A DNA stretch of 42,475 bases. Source: Akkermansia sp. Lineage in GTDB: Bacteria; Verrucomicrobiota; Verrucomicrobiia; Verrucomicrobiales; Akkermansiaceae. The position numbers and the translations under genes are program-made. Every line of letters starts with the position of its first letter. Positions within the stretch are counted from its first letter, which is position 1. Location of the stretch: positions 1 to 42,475 of the forward strand of contig JAUNRE010000011.1 in the NCBI GenBank assembly GCA_030535795.1, given 5' to 3'. Shown in pieces: positions 1 through 9,414 of this stretch. Below the pieces are notes generated by a model, which saw nothing but the letters and a program-made list of their open reading frames with translations, made no database searches and had not been told where the DNA came from.

Positions 1-291
1 ATTGACAGCCAATATCTTCACATCCGGCTCACCGCAATCAATCATATCCATACCACCAATGATGCGGCAATCCACATAACACCCCGGGAACGTAGGCGAT
101 GAGGTGAAGACAAGAATATCCAGCGGATCACCATCCAGATACAGCGTGCGCTCTACAAACCCGTACTCTGCCGGGTAATACACGGAAGAGTAGAGCACGC
201 GGTCAAGCTTTATGTGGCCAGTTTTGAGGTCCACCTCATACTTGTTACGGCTCCCCATGGGAATTTCGATTCTGGCTTCAACGACTCTCAT
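1..291 (-). CDS. ppa: Inorganic pyrophosphatase, soluble family I (C-terminal part outside window)
   Basis: This enzyme hydrolyses pyrophosphate to phosphate and so pulls biosynthetic reactions such as tRNA charging forward in the cytoplasm. I translated the minus strand by hand: the 97 visible residues open with MRVVEARIEIPMGSRNKYEV and continue with the family hallmarks IKLDRVLYSSVYYPAEYGF and DGDPLDILV (the metal-binding aspartates), followed by PTFPGC and a conserved GE-D motif. The gene runs off the left end of the window, so roughly the second half is missing. The start at 291 is preceded by GGGAGG and by a clear promoter. It is transcribed divergently from gltX. The family assignment is firm. 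Confidence 0.95.
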   Translation of the reverse strand, partial: MRVVEARIEIPMGSRNKYEVDLKTGHIKLDRVLYSSVYYPAEYGFVERTLYLDGDPLDILVFTSSPTFPGCYVDCRIIGGMDMIDCGEPDVKILAVN

Positions 292-299
292 ACCCTCCC

Positions 300-328
300 A
301 TGGTAACAGGCATGCGCGCACGCGTCAA
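300..328 (-). promoter_or_regulatory. Putative promoter of ppa
   Basis: Read on the minus strand, TTGACG is followed after 17 bases by TACCAT. The -10 hexamer ends 8 bases before the ppa start codon, so the predicted 5' leader is at most a few bases. Confidence 0.55.
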
Positions 329-443
329 TCAAAAAGTTTTGCACACCCCGTCAACTCAGCCCCAAAACGTCCCACAGGCAAAAATTGCTGCAAAAAATCC
401 GCCATTTTGTGCAATTCTGCCGGAAAACAGCTTGAATTAAGGC

Positions 444-472
444 TTGAAAAAATGGAGGATATGGTGTATAAG
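444..472 (+). promoter_or_regulatory. Putative promoter of gltX (predicts a leaderless mRNA)
   Basis: TTGAAA and TATAAG are separated by exactly 17 bases. The -10 hexamer ends 6 bases before the ATG at 479, so transcription should start at or beside the start codon. Confidence 0.7.
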
Positions 473-478
473 GCGCGC

Positions 479-1834
479 ATGTCAACGTCCATTCGCACAC
501 GTTTCGCACCGTCGCCCACCGGCTATCTGCACATCGGTGGCGCGCGTACCGCTCTGTTCAACTATCTCTTTGCCCGCAAGATGGGGGGTACCTTCATCCT
601 GCGTATCGAAGACACCGACCAGGAGCGCCACGTGGAAGACGCCATGAAGGCCATCTTCACCGGCATGAGCTGGCTCGGGCTGGATTGGGATGAAGGCGAA
701 GGCAAGGGAGGCCCCTGCGAGCCGTACTTCCAGAGCCAGCGCAAGGACATTTACGACCGCTACTTCAACAAGCTGGTGGAAATGGGCCGAGTGTACGAGT
801 GCCCGGCACCCAACAAGCGCGACAAGAACGGCGATGAGATTCCCGGCACCAGCGAGGGCACGGTATGGCGTTTCCGCTTCAAGCGCGATGGCGTGATGAC
901 CCTGCATGACCTCGTGTGCGGCGACATCTCGGTGGACTACACCAACGAAGAGAACACCCCCGACATGGTGGTGAAGCGCACGGATGGCTCCTACATCTTC
1001 CACCTCGTCAACGTGGTGGACGACATCGAGATGAACATCTCGCACGTCATCCGCGGTGAGGACCACATCATGAACACCTTCAAGCACCTGCAGCTTTTCG
1101 ACGCCTTTGGCGTGCAGCCGCCGGTCTATGCCCACATCCCCCTCATTCAGAACCCCGACGGCTCCAAGATGAGCAAGCGCGACGTGGGTGCCCAGCTGGG
1201 CAATTACCCGGAGGAAGGCTTCCTGCCGGATGCCGTCATCAACTTCATCGCCCTGCTGGGCTGGAGCAGCAAGAGCGACAACGAGATTTTCAGCAAAGAG
1301 GAGCTCATCGACCTTTTCTCGCTGGAGAACGTGAACCGCGCCGCAGCCAAGTTCGACATCACCAAGTGCAAGTGGATGAATCAGCAGCACATCATGCGCC
1401 TTACAGCCGACAAGTTCATCGAGCTGGCCATGCCGTTCTGCACCGCCGCCGGGTTGCAAGACACCGCCCAACTGCGCGAGCTGCTGCCCGCCGTGCAGAC
1501 CAAGGTACAGCTGCTCAGCGAAGTGCCCGCCTGGTGCAAGTGGGTGCAGGTGCTGGAGTACGAGCAGGAGAACATGGCCAAGCTGCAAGACAACGCCCGC
1601 GAAATGCTGGAGCATCTGGTGGAGGCGTTCAACGGCATCGAGGAATGGAGCGGCGAGGCTGCATTCCAGGTCATCAAACCGCTGGCCAAGGCCAACGGCG
1701 TGAAGGTGGGAGCCATGATGTTCCCGCTGCGCATGGCGCTCACGGGCACCCATGCAGGCCCCGGCATCGATGCCGTGATGCAGGTATTGGGACGCGATGA
1801 AGTGCTGCGCCGCATCTCCGTCTTCCCCTGCTGA
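479..1834 (+). CDS. gltX: Glutamate--tRNA ligase
   Basis: This class I synthetase charges tRNA with glutamate in the cytoplasm. Residues 1-20 carry the signature RFAPSPTGYLHIGGARTALF with the HIGG nucleotide-binding motif, and PDGSKMSKRDVGAQ supplies the KMSKR loop. The anticodon-binding half follows, including a LGWSSKSDNE segment typical of GluRS. The protein is about 451 residues, normal for the family. The frame stays open upstream to 212, and ATGs at 452 and 461 are possible, but the family's N-terminal motif begins right after the ATG at 479, and the promoter ends 6 bases before it, so I chose 479. A hairpin with a T-run separates it from queA. The similarity to GluRS rather than GlnRS is clear, although I cannot tell by eye whether it also charges tRNA-Gln. 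Confidence 0.96.
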   Translation: MSTSIRTRFAPSPTGYLHIGGARTALFNYLFARKMGGTFILRIEDTDQERHVEDAMKAIFTGMSWLGLDWDEGEGKGGPCEPYFQSQRKDIYDRYFNKLVEMGRVYECPAPNKRDKNGDEIPGTSEGTVWRFRFKRDGVMTLHDLVCGDISVDYTNEENTPDMVVKRTDGSYIFHLVNVVDDIEMNISHVIRGEDHIMNTFKHLQLFDAFGVQPPVYAHIPLIQNPDGSKMSKRDVGAQLGNYPEEGFLPDAVINFIALLGWSSKSDNEIFSKEELIDLFSLENVNRAAAKFDITKCKWMNQQHIMRLTADKFIELAMPFCTAAGLQDTAQLRELLPAVQTKVQLLSEVPAWCKWVQVLEYEQENMAKLQDNAREMLEHLVEAFNGIEEWSGEAAFQVIKPLAKANGVKVGAMMFPLRMALTGTHAGPGIDAVMQVLGRDEVLRRISVFPC

Positions 1835-1857
1835 GCCAGAACCGCTTAACCGAGCCG

Positions 1858-1886
1858 GGGCGCGCACGTCGCGCCCTGCTCTTTTT
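1858..1886 (+). terminator. Intrinsic terminator after gltX
   Basis: GGGCGCG (1858-1864) pairs with CGCGCCC (1870-1876) around a 5-base loop and is followed by TGCTCTTTTT. It lies between gltX and queA, so queA may receive only read-through transcription; I see no strong promoter in the 20 bases between the terminator and queA. Confidence 0.75.
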
Positions 1887-1906
1887 ATCCACTCCGCCGA
1901 ACAGAT

Positions 1907-2884
1907 ATGCGCACCGTTGATTTCGACTACGCCCTGCCCGAGGAACTGATAGCCGACCGCCCCCTGCCGGATCGAGCCGCGAGCCGCATGCTCGTTGTCC
2001 ACCGCGACACCGGGCTCATTGAGCACCGCCACTTCAGCGATATCCTCGAATACGTGCAGCCCGGCGACCATTTCGTGCTCAACAACACCAAGGTGGTGCC
2101 GGCTCGCTATTTCAGCAATGACGGCAGCATCGAGCTGGTGCGCGCAGGGCTCGCTCAGGAGCTGGTGTGGAAATGCATGGTACGCCCCGGCAAGAAGATG
2201 AAAGTGGGACGCACCGTCCAGGTGGGAGATGCCACCGGTGTGGTGGAAAGCATTGACGACGAAGGATACCGCTACATACGATGGGATAGATTCATCGACC
2301 CCGAGGTGTACGGACGCCTGGCTCTGCCCCACTACATGAACCGCGAGAGCGAACCCGCCGACAAAGAGCGTTACCAAACCGTCTATGCCGAGCACGAGGG
2401 AGCCATCGCTGCCCCCACCGCAGGGCTGCACTTCACCCCCGAGATTCTCGCGCAAGTGCCCCACAGCTTCGTGACCCTCCATGTGGGCGTGGGCACCTTC
2501 CGTCCCGTGAAGGCGGAGTTCATCGAGGATCACCACATGCACCGCGAGAGCTTTACTCTGCCGGCCGATACGGCTGCCGCCATCGAACAAGCCCGCCGCG
2601 TACTTGCCGTGGGCACCACCAGCGTGCGTGTGCTCGAAACGCTGGCCACCCGCCATGGGCGGCCGCTGCCCCCATGCAGCGGAGATACGGATATTTTCAT
2701 CTACCCGGGCTATGAATACAAGGTTGTAGGCGGCCTGCTCACCAACTTCCACCTGCCGCAGAGCACCCTCATCATGCTCGTCTGCGCCTTTGCCGGCAAA
2801 GAGCTCATCATGGAGGCCTATCGGCAAGCGGTCGAGATGCGCTACCGCTTCTTCTCCTACGGCGACTGCATGCTGATACTCTGA
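1907..2884 (+). CDS. queA: S-adenosylmethionine:tRNA ribosyltransferase-isomerase
   Basis: QueA transfers and rearranges the ribose of S-adenosylmethionine onto preQ1-modified tRNA to make epoxyqueuosine at wobble position 34. The 325-residue protein begins with DFDYALPEELIADRPLP, then has FVLNNTKVVPAR, EGAIAAPTAGLHFT, HVGVGTFRPVK, VGTTSVRVLE and TNFHLPQSTL, which together cover the conserved blocks of the family in order and give a near full-length protein. It sits 72 bases after gltX, and both act on tRNA, but a terminator-like hairpin lies between them. A short membrane-protein gene follows after 32 bases. The other queuosine genes are not in this window. I am confident of the assignment. 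Confidence 0.96.
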   Translation: MRTVDFDYALPEELIADRPLPDRAASRMLVVHRDTGLIEHRHFSDILEYVQPGDHFVLNNTKVVPARYFSNDGSIELVRAGLAQELVWKCMVRPGKKMKVGRTVQVGDATGVVESIDDEGYRYIRWDRFIDPEVYGRLALPHYMNRESEPADKERYQTVYAEHEGAIAAPTAGLHFTPEILAQVPHSFVTLHVGVGTFRPVKAEFIEDHHMHRESFTLPADTAAAIEQARRVLAVGTTSVRVLETLATRHGRPLPPCSGDTDIFIYPGYEYKVVGGLLTNFHLPQSTLIMLVCAFAGKELIMEAYRQAVEMRYRFFSYGDCMLIL

Positions 2885-2916
2885 TTTTGAACGCCCCCCA
2901 CCGGCGGAAACTCTAA

Positions 2917-3450
2917 ATGGCAAAAGGTATGAACACCACCCCCACGACAACTGCTGTGCGCCGCCTGCTTATCTCCCTGCCCCTGCTCGCTCTCGTCGCC
3001 GCGGCGGCAACGGCGGCGCATCTGTATCTGCACCGCGCTGCCTGGATAGAACACGGCGAATCCCCTATCCTCTGGGTATGGACCGACGCCGTGGCAGACG
3101 GCAGAATCCTTTTCGCCGCCGCGCAATACGTCGCCGTGGCCGCAGCCTTTGCCCTGGCTTGGGCAAGTCAGCACTGCAAATGGCGCCCGCAGCGTTACCT
3201 CCTCATGGCATGGGGCTTCACCTGGCTACCCGTGGCACTCATAGCCAGCGGAGATGTCACCGCCTCCGACGCCGGGCCCTTCAACTTTCCCATGTCGATG
3301 TTTGCCGCGCCGATTTTCGGACTCTTCTGCCTGGTTGAGCTAGGCATCACCCTGCTCTTCAGCGCCCTGCGTACCCCGCGCCGCAAGGTCAATCCTGTGG
3401 CAGAGCAGCTTGCAAAGAGCGGTGCCGTTGATTCAGCGCAAGACCGATAA
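2917..3450 (+). CDS. Small integral membrane protein of unknown function
   Basis: This 177-residue protein matches no family that I recognise. It shows about four hydrophobic segments, at roughly residues 16-37, 66-82, 93-111 and 124-152, and a basic, polar C-terminal tail (TPRRKVNPVAEQ), which suggests a cytoplasmic C terminus. A second ATG at 2929 (MNTTPTTTAV) is preceded by AAAGGT and could be the true start, which would shorten it by four residues. It follows queA closely and probably shares its transcript. It converges on the TMEM43-like gene with about 57 bases between the two stops. I infer only membrane location. Confidence 0.6.
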   Translation: MAKGMNTTPTTTAVRRLLISLPLLALVAAAATAAHLYLHRAAWIEHGESPILWVWTDAVADGRILFAAAQYVAVAAAFALAWASQHCKWRPQRYLLMAWGFTWLPVALIASGDVTASDAGPFNFPMSMFAAPIFGLFCLVELGITLLFSALRTPRRKVNPVAEQLAKSGAVDSAQDR

Positions 3451-3507
3451 GCCGCTCAGCGACATCGACCATGAACAGAGAGGGGTACCGCGCGCGTGTT
3501 CCTTCTT

Positions 3508-4473
3508 TTACCCCCCGATGCATGCCTCACCTTTCGCCGAGACTTCCATGCCCCGAACAACCCGCGCAATTTGCCACAGGCACACCGCCAACACGGCCGC
3601 TGCAAGGCATGCCCACGGCACATACTGCCAACCGCCGCAGCCCATAAAAGCCAAAGATTCCAGCACAAGCATCAGATAAATAGCCAGCGGCGCACTCCGC
3701 CCCGCCTTCCGGCACCCCAGCAGACGAAACACACCCAACAACAGCGCAGGCACCATCAGAATAACGCCCTGAGCCAGTAAGGTGTCCCGGAGCAAGCGTT
3801 CCATTCGCGACTCATCCGACATCCGAAAATACGCTGCATCACCAAACATACCATGCACCGGCGAAATTTCATTTCCGCGCTGAATACCACGCACAACGAC
3901 AGGAGTACCATTGGCCACCATGCTGCAATGCACGGCACGAGGGGGCTCATCCTCCAATTCCAGATTCAGGTAATACGGCGATTCGTAACACTCGTTCTGC
4001 ACCACCCGACAATAGGGTTGCCACGCTTCCGGTAAATGAATAAGCTCCATGGGAATCTCCTGATTCCCTAATCCGCCGGCACCATATTCGTTCAGTTCCA
4101 GCGAGAATGCCCCCATGCGGATGCGCTGCGCGTGTTTGGTGGCACCCCGCAGCGGATGCCCTCGGTACTGTTCTTCCTCAACATATCGGCCATCCACCCA
4201 TCGCCACTTGGCGACACTCAACTTCAGCTTCAACGCCTGGCATCGCACGCCGATATCGGGCAGTTCGAGCCACTCATCCGTATATGCCGGCGCTTCCAAC
4301 TGAACCTTTCGGCCTTCGTGAGCCGGGTCAACGGCTTCCGGGCTGATACAGAGGTAGGGCTCTTTGTCCATCTCGGCCAGCAGTGTGACAAACTGTTTCC
4401 CGCAGCAATAGGACAGCGAAACGATTATCAGCAGCAGAAATACCGCCAACATCCACCGGAAAATAAGTTTCAT
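3508..4473 (-). CDS. TMEM43-like (DUF1625) membrane protein
   Basis: The protein (about 321 residues from the ATG at 4473) has an N-terminal membrane segment (LIFRWMLAVFLLLIIVSL), a long soluble region, and two or three hydrophobic segments near the C terminus (about residues 237-305). The soluble region has the arrangement seen in TMEM43/DUF1625 proteins: a short HEGRKVQLEA strand, a DIGVRCQALKLKLSVAKW block followed by an aromatic/charged stretch, then an IRMGAFSLE block. That resemblance is from memory of the family pattern and is moderate. Start codons further upstream (ATG 4482, GTG 4491) are in frame, but 4473 places the hydrophobic segment at the N terminus. The gene lies 27 bases downstream of thiC and is probably co-transcribed with it, but I see no link to thiamine. 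Confidence 0.5.
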   Translation of the reverse strand: MKLIFRWMLAVFLLLIIVSLSYCCGKQFVTLLAEMDKEPYLCISPEAVDPAHEGRKVQLEAPAYTDEWLELPDIGVRCQALKLKLSVAKWRWVDGRYVEEEQYRGHPLRGATKHAQRIRMGAFSLELNEYGAGGLGNQEIPMELIHLPEAWQPYCRVVQNECYESPYYLNLELEDEPPRAVHCSMVANGTPVVVRGIQRGNEISPVHGMFGDAAYFRMSDESRMERLLRDTLLAQGVILMVPALLLGVFRLLGCRKAGRSAPLAIYLMLVLESLAFMGCGGWQYVPWACLAAAVLAVCLWQIARVVRGMEVSAKGEACIGG

Positions 4474-4500
4474 ATGTCTCATACCATACACAAGTTTTTT

Positions 4501-6441
<1,941 letters not shown>

Positions 6442-6506
6442 TTATTTACGGAGGAGTAGAAGAGCCCTGCGTCTCCCCCAAAAAAGCCAAAATGTGACTT
6501 TAATGT

Positions 6507-6535
6507 TTGACAAAGCGCTCATAACATGCTAATAA
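6507..6535 (+). promoter_or_regulatory. Putative promoter of the first ankyrin gene
   Basis: TTGACA and TAATAA are separated by 17 bases, and the -10 is preceded by TGC (extended -10). The predicted leader is about 24 bases, longer than for most genes here. Confidence 0.6.
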
Positions 6536-6564
6536 TCGTCCTACAGACACCCACACCATCCGAT

Positions 6565-8019
6565 ATGATGAAATATGCTCTTTTTCTTGCCCTTGCCCTG
6601 CCGATTGCCTGCGGCGCCGTCCCTGACCCCATGCCGGAGCCGATTATCGTTTCGCCGCCCGAGGAAAGCACACGCGGAAGCCTTGCCGAAAGTGACATAG
6701 CCGGGGGCGAAGACGACCTCATGCTGATTCAAGCTGCGGCGGATGGTAACATCCGGAAACTGAGGCAGGCCATCCGATCCGGCGTTGACATTAACATCTG
6801 CGACTCGAACGGACGCCGAACAGCCCTGCACATGGCGGTGTACCATAAGCAAACAGAGAGCATCAGCATTCTGCTGAAACAGCCGGGCATCGATGTCAAC
6901 CAAGCCGACATACAAGGGAGAACGGCACTGGACAGAGCCATCATGGCCGATTCACCGGAGTGCATGAAGCTACTTCTTGCCCACCCGGACATCGACGTCA
7001 ACCGTCGGAATGGCCCCACCGGTCATACGGCGATTCACCTTGCCGCAGCTAACAACAAACCGGAAATTCTCAAGTTACTGCTGGCACACAAGGGCACAGA
7101 CGTCAACCTGCTGCACGGCATCGGTGACGCCAGAGCCACGGCTCTGGGAATGGCTGTGGCAGAAGGGCACCTGGAATGTGTGCGGCTGCTGCTCAGCCAC
7201 CCGGGCATCGATGTCAACCTGTCGGGCTCGGATTATCAGCCACCGATTGTGCAGGCGGCAGTTTACAATAGGGTGGAATGCCTCAAGCTGTTGCTGGCGG
7301 CTCCCGCCATCGATGTCAACTGCAAATCCGGCCGCATCACCGCCCTGACGGCAGCTGTACACTATAACAACATCGAATGCGTAAAACTGCTGCTACAAGC
7401 ACCGGGGATTGATGTTGACCTGCCCTCCGCCAGCGGCATGGAGCCGCTCGGGCTGGCCATCATAAACGACAATCAGGAATGCGCCGACCTCCTGCGAGCC
7501 GCCGGCGCCGTAGGCGGACCGGTAACGCTTCTCGAAGCCAACGAACGAGGAGACGCCGAGACAGTCCGCAGGATTCTCGACAAGGGAAAGGTGAATGTGA
7601 ATCGTCCGGAAGAACGGGAAAACAATCGAGGCATCCCCCTGCTGCGCGCCTGCGAACTGGGGCACGAGGAGTGCGTGCGGGTACTGCTGGCGCACCCTGA
7701 TATCAATGTCAACAAAGTGGACTCATACGGCGAGACTGCGCTAATGAAAGCGGTGAACCACCAACACCCGGCTTGCCTCGGCCTCCTGCTCGCCGCGCCG
7801 GGTATCGATGTGAATGCAGCCAACAAATACGGATATACCGCGCTGATGTCCGCCGCCTCCCGAGGCCACGCGGAATGCGTAGCGCTTCTGCTGGCAGCGG
7901 AAGGCATCCGGGTGGAGCACGTCGCCCCCAATGGCCGCACCGCCCTGAAAGAGGCAGAGCTCAACGGGCACACGGATATAGCAGAAACGCTGCGGCAGCA
8001 TACAGCGCAGCAGAAATAG
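6565..8019 (+). CDS. Exported ankyrin-repeat protein
   Basis: The protein is about 484 residues from the ATG-ATG pair at 6565. It opens with a signal peptide (MMKYALFLALALPIACGAVP); the cysteine at the end of the hydrophobic run could even be a lipobox, but it lacks a clear L-x-x-C fit. After a short acidic linker, ankyrin repeats fill the rest, with about eleven units of 33-35 residues. Many contain the same phrase, LLLxxPGIDVN, followed by a G-TAL-x-A turn. The repeats fall in two blocks separated by a segment around residues 315-350 (LLEANERGDAETVRRILDKG) that itself looks like a diverged repeat. Ankyrin arrays bind proteins; the target is unknown. There is no enzymatic domain. It is followed after 98 bases by the M23 peptidase with its own promoter. 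Confidence 0.85.
   Translation: MMKYALFLALALPIACGAVPDPMPEPIIVSPPEESTRGSLAESDIAGGEDDLMLIQAAADGNIRKLRQAIRSGVDINICDSNGRRTALHMAVYHKQTESISILLKQPGIDVNQADIQGRTALDRAIMADSPECMKLLLAHPDIDVNRRNGPTGHTAIHLAAANNKPEILKLLLAHKGTDVNLLHGIGDARATALGMAVAEGHLECVRLLLSHPGIDVNLSGSDYQPPIVQAAVYNRVECLKLLLAAPAIDVNCKSGRITALTAAVHYNNIECVKLLLQAPGIDVDLPSASGMEPLGLAIINDNQECADLLRAAGAVGGPVTLLEANERGDAETVRRILDKGKVNVNRPEERENNRGIPLLRACELGHEECVRVLLAHPDINVNKVDSYGETALMKAVNHQHPACLGLLLAAPGIDVNAANKYGYTALMSAASRGHAECVALLLAAEGIRVEHVAPNGRTALKEAELNGHTDIAETLRQHTAQQK
6720..8010 (+). repeat. Coding tandem repeat: ankyrin modules with about 102-base period
   Basis: The DNA recurs with a period of about 34 codons. The phrase coding IDVN (for example near 6890, 6992, 7206, 7309, 7411, 7701 and 7803) is spaced at roughly 102-105 bases and often reads ATCGATGTCAAC, so the repeats are similar at the DNA level and could recombine. 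Confidence 0.75.
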
Positions 8020-8082
8020 CCCGCAGCCAGCAGACATTGTGTCATGTTACGGCACCGCGCAGGCTTATGGCAATTTTGAGGC

Positions 8083-8111
8083 TTGCAGAGCGGAGCTCTA
8101 TATGGTATGCT
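8083..8111 (+). promoter_or_regulatory. Putative promoter of the M23 peptidase gene (predicts a leaderless mRNA)
   Basis: TTGCAG and TATGCT are separated by 17 bases, and the -10 ends 6 bases before the ATG at 8118. Confidence 0.65.
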
Positions 8112-8117
8112 GTGAGT

Positions 8118-8801
8118 ATGGTACGCTTTTACCAACAGATTTGCTTTGTCACACTGGCGCTGTTCTTCATGCTGGGCAGCACATCGTGCGGTGTAACCAT
8201 GGCTCAGAAGACAGCCGATGGCAAGTGGGCGCTCGTGCCGCTGGCAGACGGCTTCGACTTCCCCGTGGGCAAGCCCAACGGCGATGGCTACTACAAAGCC
8301 CGCGGACTTCGCCTGAAAACCCCGCGCCACCTGGGAGAAGACTGGAACGGCAATGGCGGCGGCAACACAGATTTGGGTGACCCGGTATACACGATTGGCC
8401 ATGGACTTGTAACATACGCCGCCGATGCCCGCGGCCGCTGGGGCAAGGTGGTGATTGTGCGCCACGCCTTCCGCGAACCCCGCAGCGGCAGGGTGCTGTG
8501 CTGCCAGACGCTCTACGGGCACCTCGACCGCATCGATGTACGCCTGGGACAGCTGGTAAAGCGCGGCGACCAGGTCGGCACCATCGGCACCAACCGCGGC
8601 ATGTTCCCCGCCCACCTGCACGCCGAGCTGCACTTCAACATTCTGGTGAACTGCGGCCAGCAGGGCATCCCCAAGACAGCCAAGAACTACGGCAACCTGA
8701 CAGCGTTCATCAACCACTATCGCAGGCTGAAGCCTGAGAAGAAGTATGTGAAGCTGCCCATCGGCTGCTTCCTGCCCTACAAAGACACGGAGGGTCTGTA
8801 A
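8118..8801 (+). CDS. M23-family metallopeptidase, probable lipoprotein
   Basis: The protein is about 227 residues. It begins with a signal peptide ending in a plausible lipobox (LGSTSC), so it is probably anchored to a periplasmic membrane face by lipid. The M23 (LytM-like) zinc peptidase pattern follows: HLGEDW supplies the first His and Asp ligands, and AHLHAELHF supplies the HxH ligand pair, with a conserved GDPVYTIGHGLVTYA strand between them. Members of the family cut peptide cross-links in peptidoglycan or activate amidases. The frame is open further upstream, but the ATG at 8118 gives the signal peptide and sits 6 bases after the promoter. The stop overlaps the nadD start by one base (TAATG), so the two are translationally coupled. 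Confidence 0.85.
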   Translation: MVRFYQQICFVTLALFFMLGSTSCGVTMAQKTADGKWALVPLADGFDFPVGKPNGDGYYKARGLRLKTPRHLGEDWNGNGGGNTDLGDPVYTIGHGLVTYAADARGRWGKVVIVRHAFREPRSGRVLCCQTLYGHLDRIDVRLGQLVKRGDQVGTIGTNRGMFPAHLHAELHFNILVNCGQQGIPKTAKNYGNLTAFINHYRRLKPEKKYVKLPIGCFLPYKDTEGL

Positions 8802-9355
8802 TGAGAATATGCCTGTTCGGCGGGTCGTTTGACCCTGTACACACCGGGCATCTGGCCATTGCCACTGCCGCCGTACAAGCTGCCGGGCTCGACCGCATCC
8901 TTTTTCTGCCTGCCGCCTGTTCCCCCTTCAAGACCGGGCGGCAGCATTATTTTACCGATGAGCAGCGGCTGACCATGCTCCGCATCGCCACTGCCTCCAT
9001 ACCGCAGGCCGAGGTAAGCGAGCTGGATCTCACCCTGCCTCCGCCCAGCTACAGCTGGCGTGTGGTGGAAGCCTGCCGAGCCCTTCACCCCGGGCACGAG
9101 CTTTACTGGCTCATGGGAACCGACCAATGGGAACAACTGCACCGCTGGGCTCGGTATGACTACCTCTGCGAGCACCTGACCTTCATCGTCTACCACCGGG
9201 ATGCCGTGCCGCAACCCCGCGAACACACGAAAGCTATCTTCATTGCCGGCAATCACCCGGCCTCATCCTCCGCCATACGCGAGGCCATCAAAGCCGGTCA
9301 AAATCCTCCGGCGGGGTGGATTCCGCAAGGGTTGGAAGCCTATTTGCGGCAATAA
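8801..9355 (+). CDS. nadD: Nicotinate-nucleotide adenylyltransferase
   Basis: NadD adenylates nicotinate mononucleotide in NAD synthesis. The 184-residue protein starts with MRICLFGGSFDPVHTGHLAI, which contains the GSFDP and HxGH nucleotidyltransferase motifs. It also has LFLPAACSPFK, LYWLMGTDQWEQLHRW and, near the C terminus, SSSAIREAI, the ISSTxIR-like motif of the family. Length is normal to slightly short. Its start overlaps the stop of the peptidase gene by one base, so expression probably depends on the peptidase promoter. A new promoter for dsbD begins 25 bases after its stop. The assignment is confident. Confidence 0.93.
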   Translation: MRICLFGGSFDPVHTGHLAIATAAVQAAGLDRILFLPAACSPFKTGRQHYFTDEQRLTMLRIATASIPQAEVSELDLTLPPPSYSWRVVEACRALHPGHELYWLMGTDQWEQLHRWARYDYLCEHLTFIVYHRDAVPQPREHTKAIFIAGNHPASSSAIREAIKAGQNPPAGWIPQGLEAYLRQ

Positions 9356-9379
9356 TGTAAATATCAGCCTATTTCGAGC

Positions 9380-9408
9380 TTGCGGCGGGGCAGGAATCAT
9401 GCTAAACT
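9380..9408 (+). promoter_or_regulatory. Putative promoter of dsbD (predicts a leaderless mRNA)
   Basis: TTGCGG and TAAACT are separated by 17 bases; the -10 is preceded by TGC and ends 6 bases before the ATG at 9415. The flanking and spacer bases closely resemble the promoter at 23489-23517. Confidence 0.65.
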
Positions 9409-9414
9409 CCAGGC

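Noticed and set aside
212..478. An 89-residue N-terminal extension of the gltX frame
   Set aside because: It overlaps the ppa gene and promoter, has no GluRS character, and lies upstream of the gltX promoter.
482..2950. An 822-codon open frame on the minus strand opposite gltX and queA
   Set aside because: It is antisense to two certain genes, has a His/Ala/Gly/Val-rich shadow composition, and matches no family; GC-rich codon use with C or G in third position suppresses stops on the other strand.
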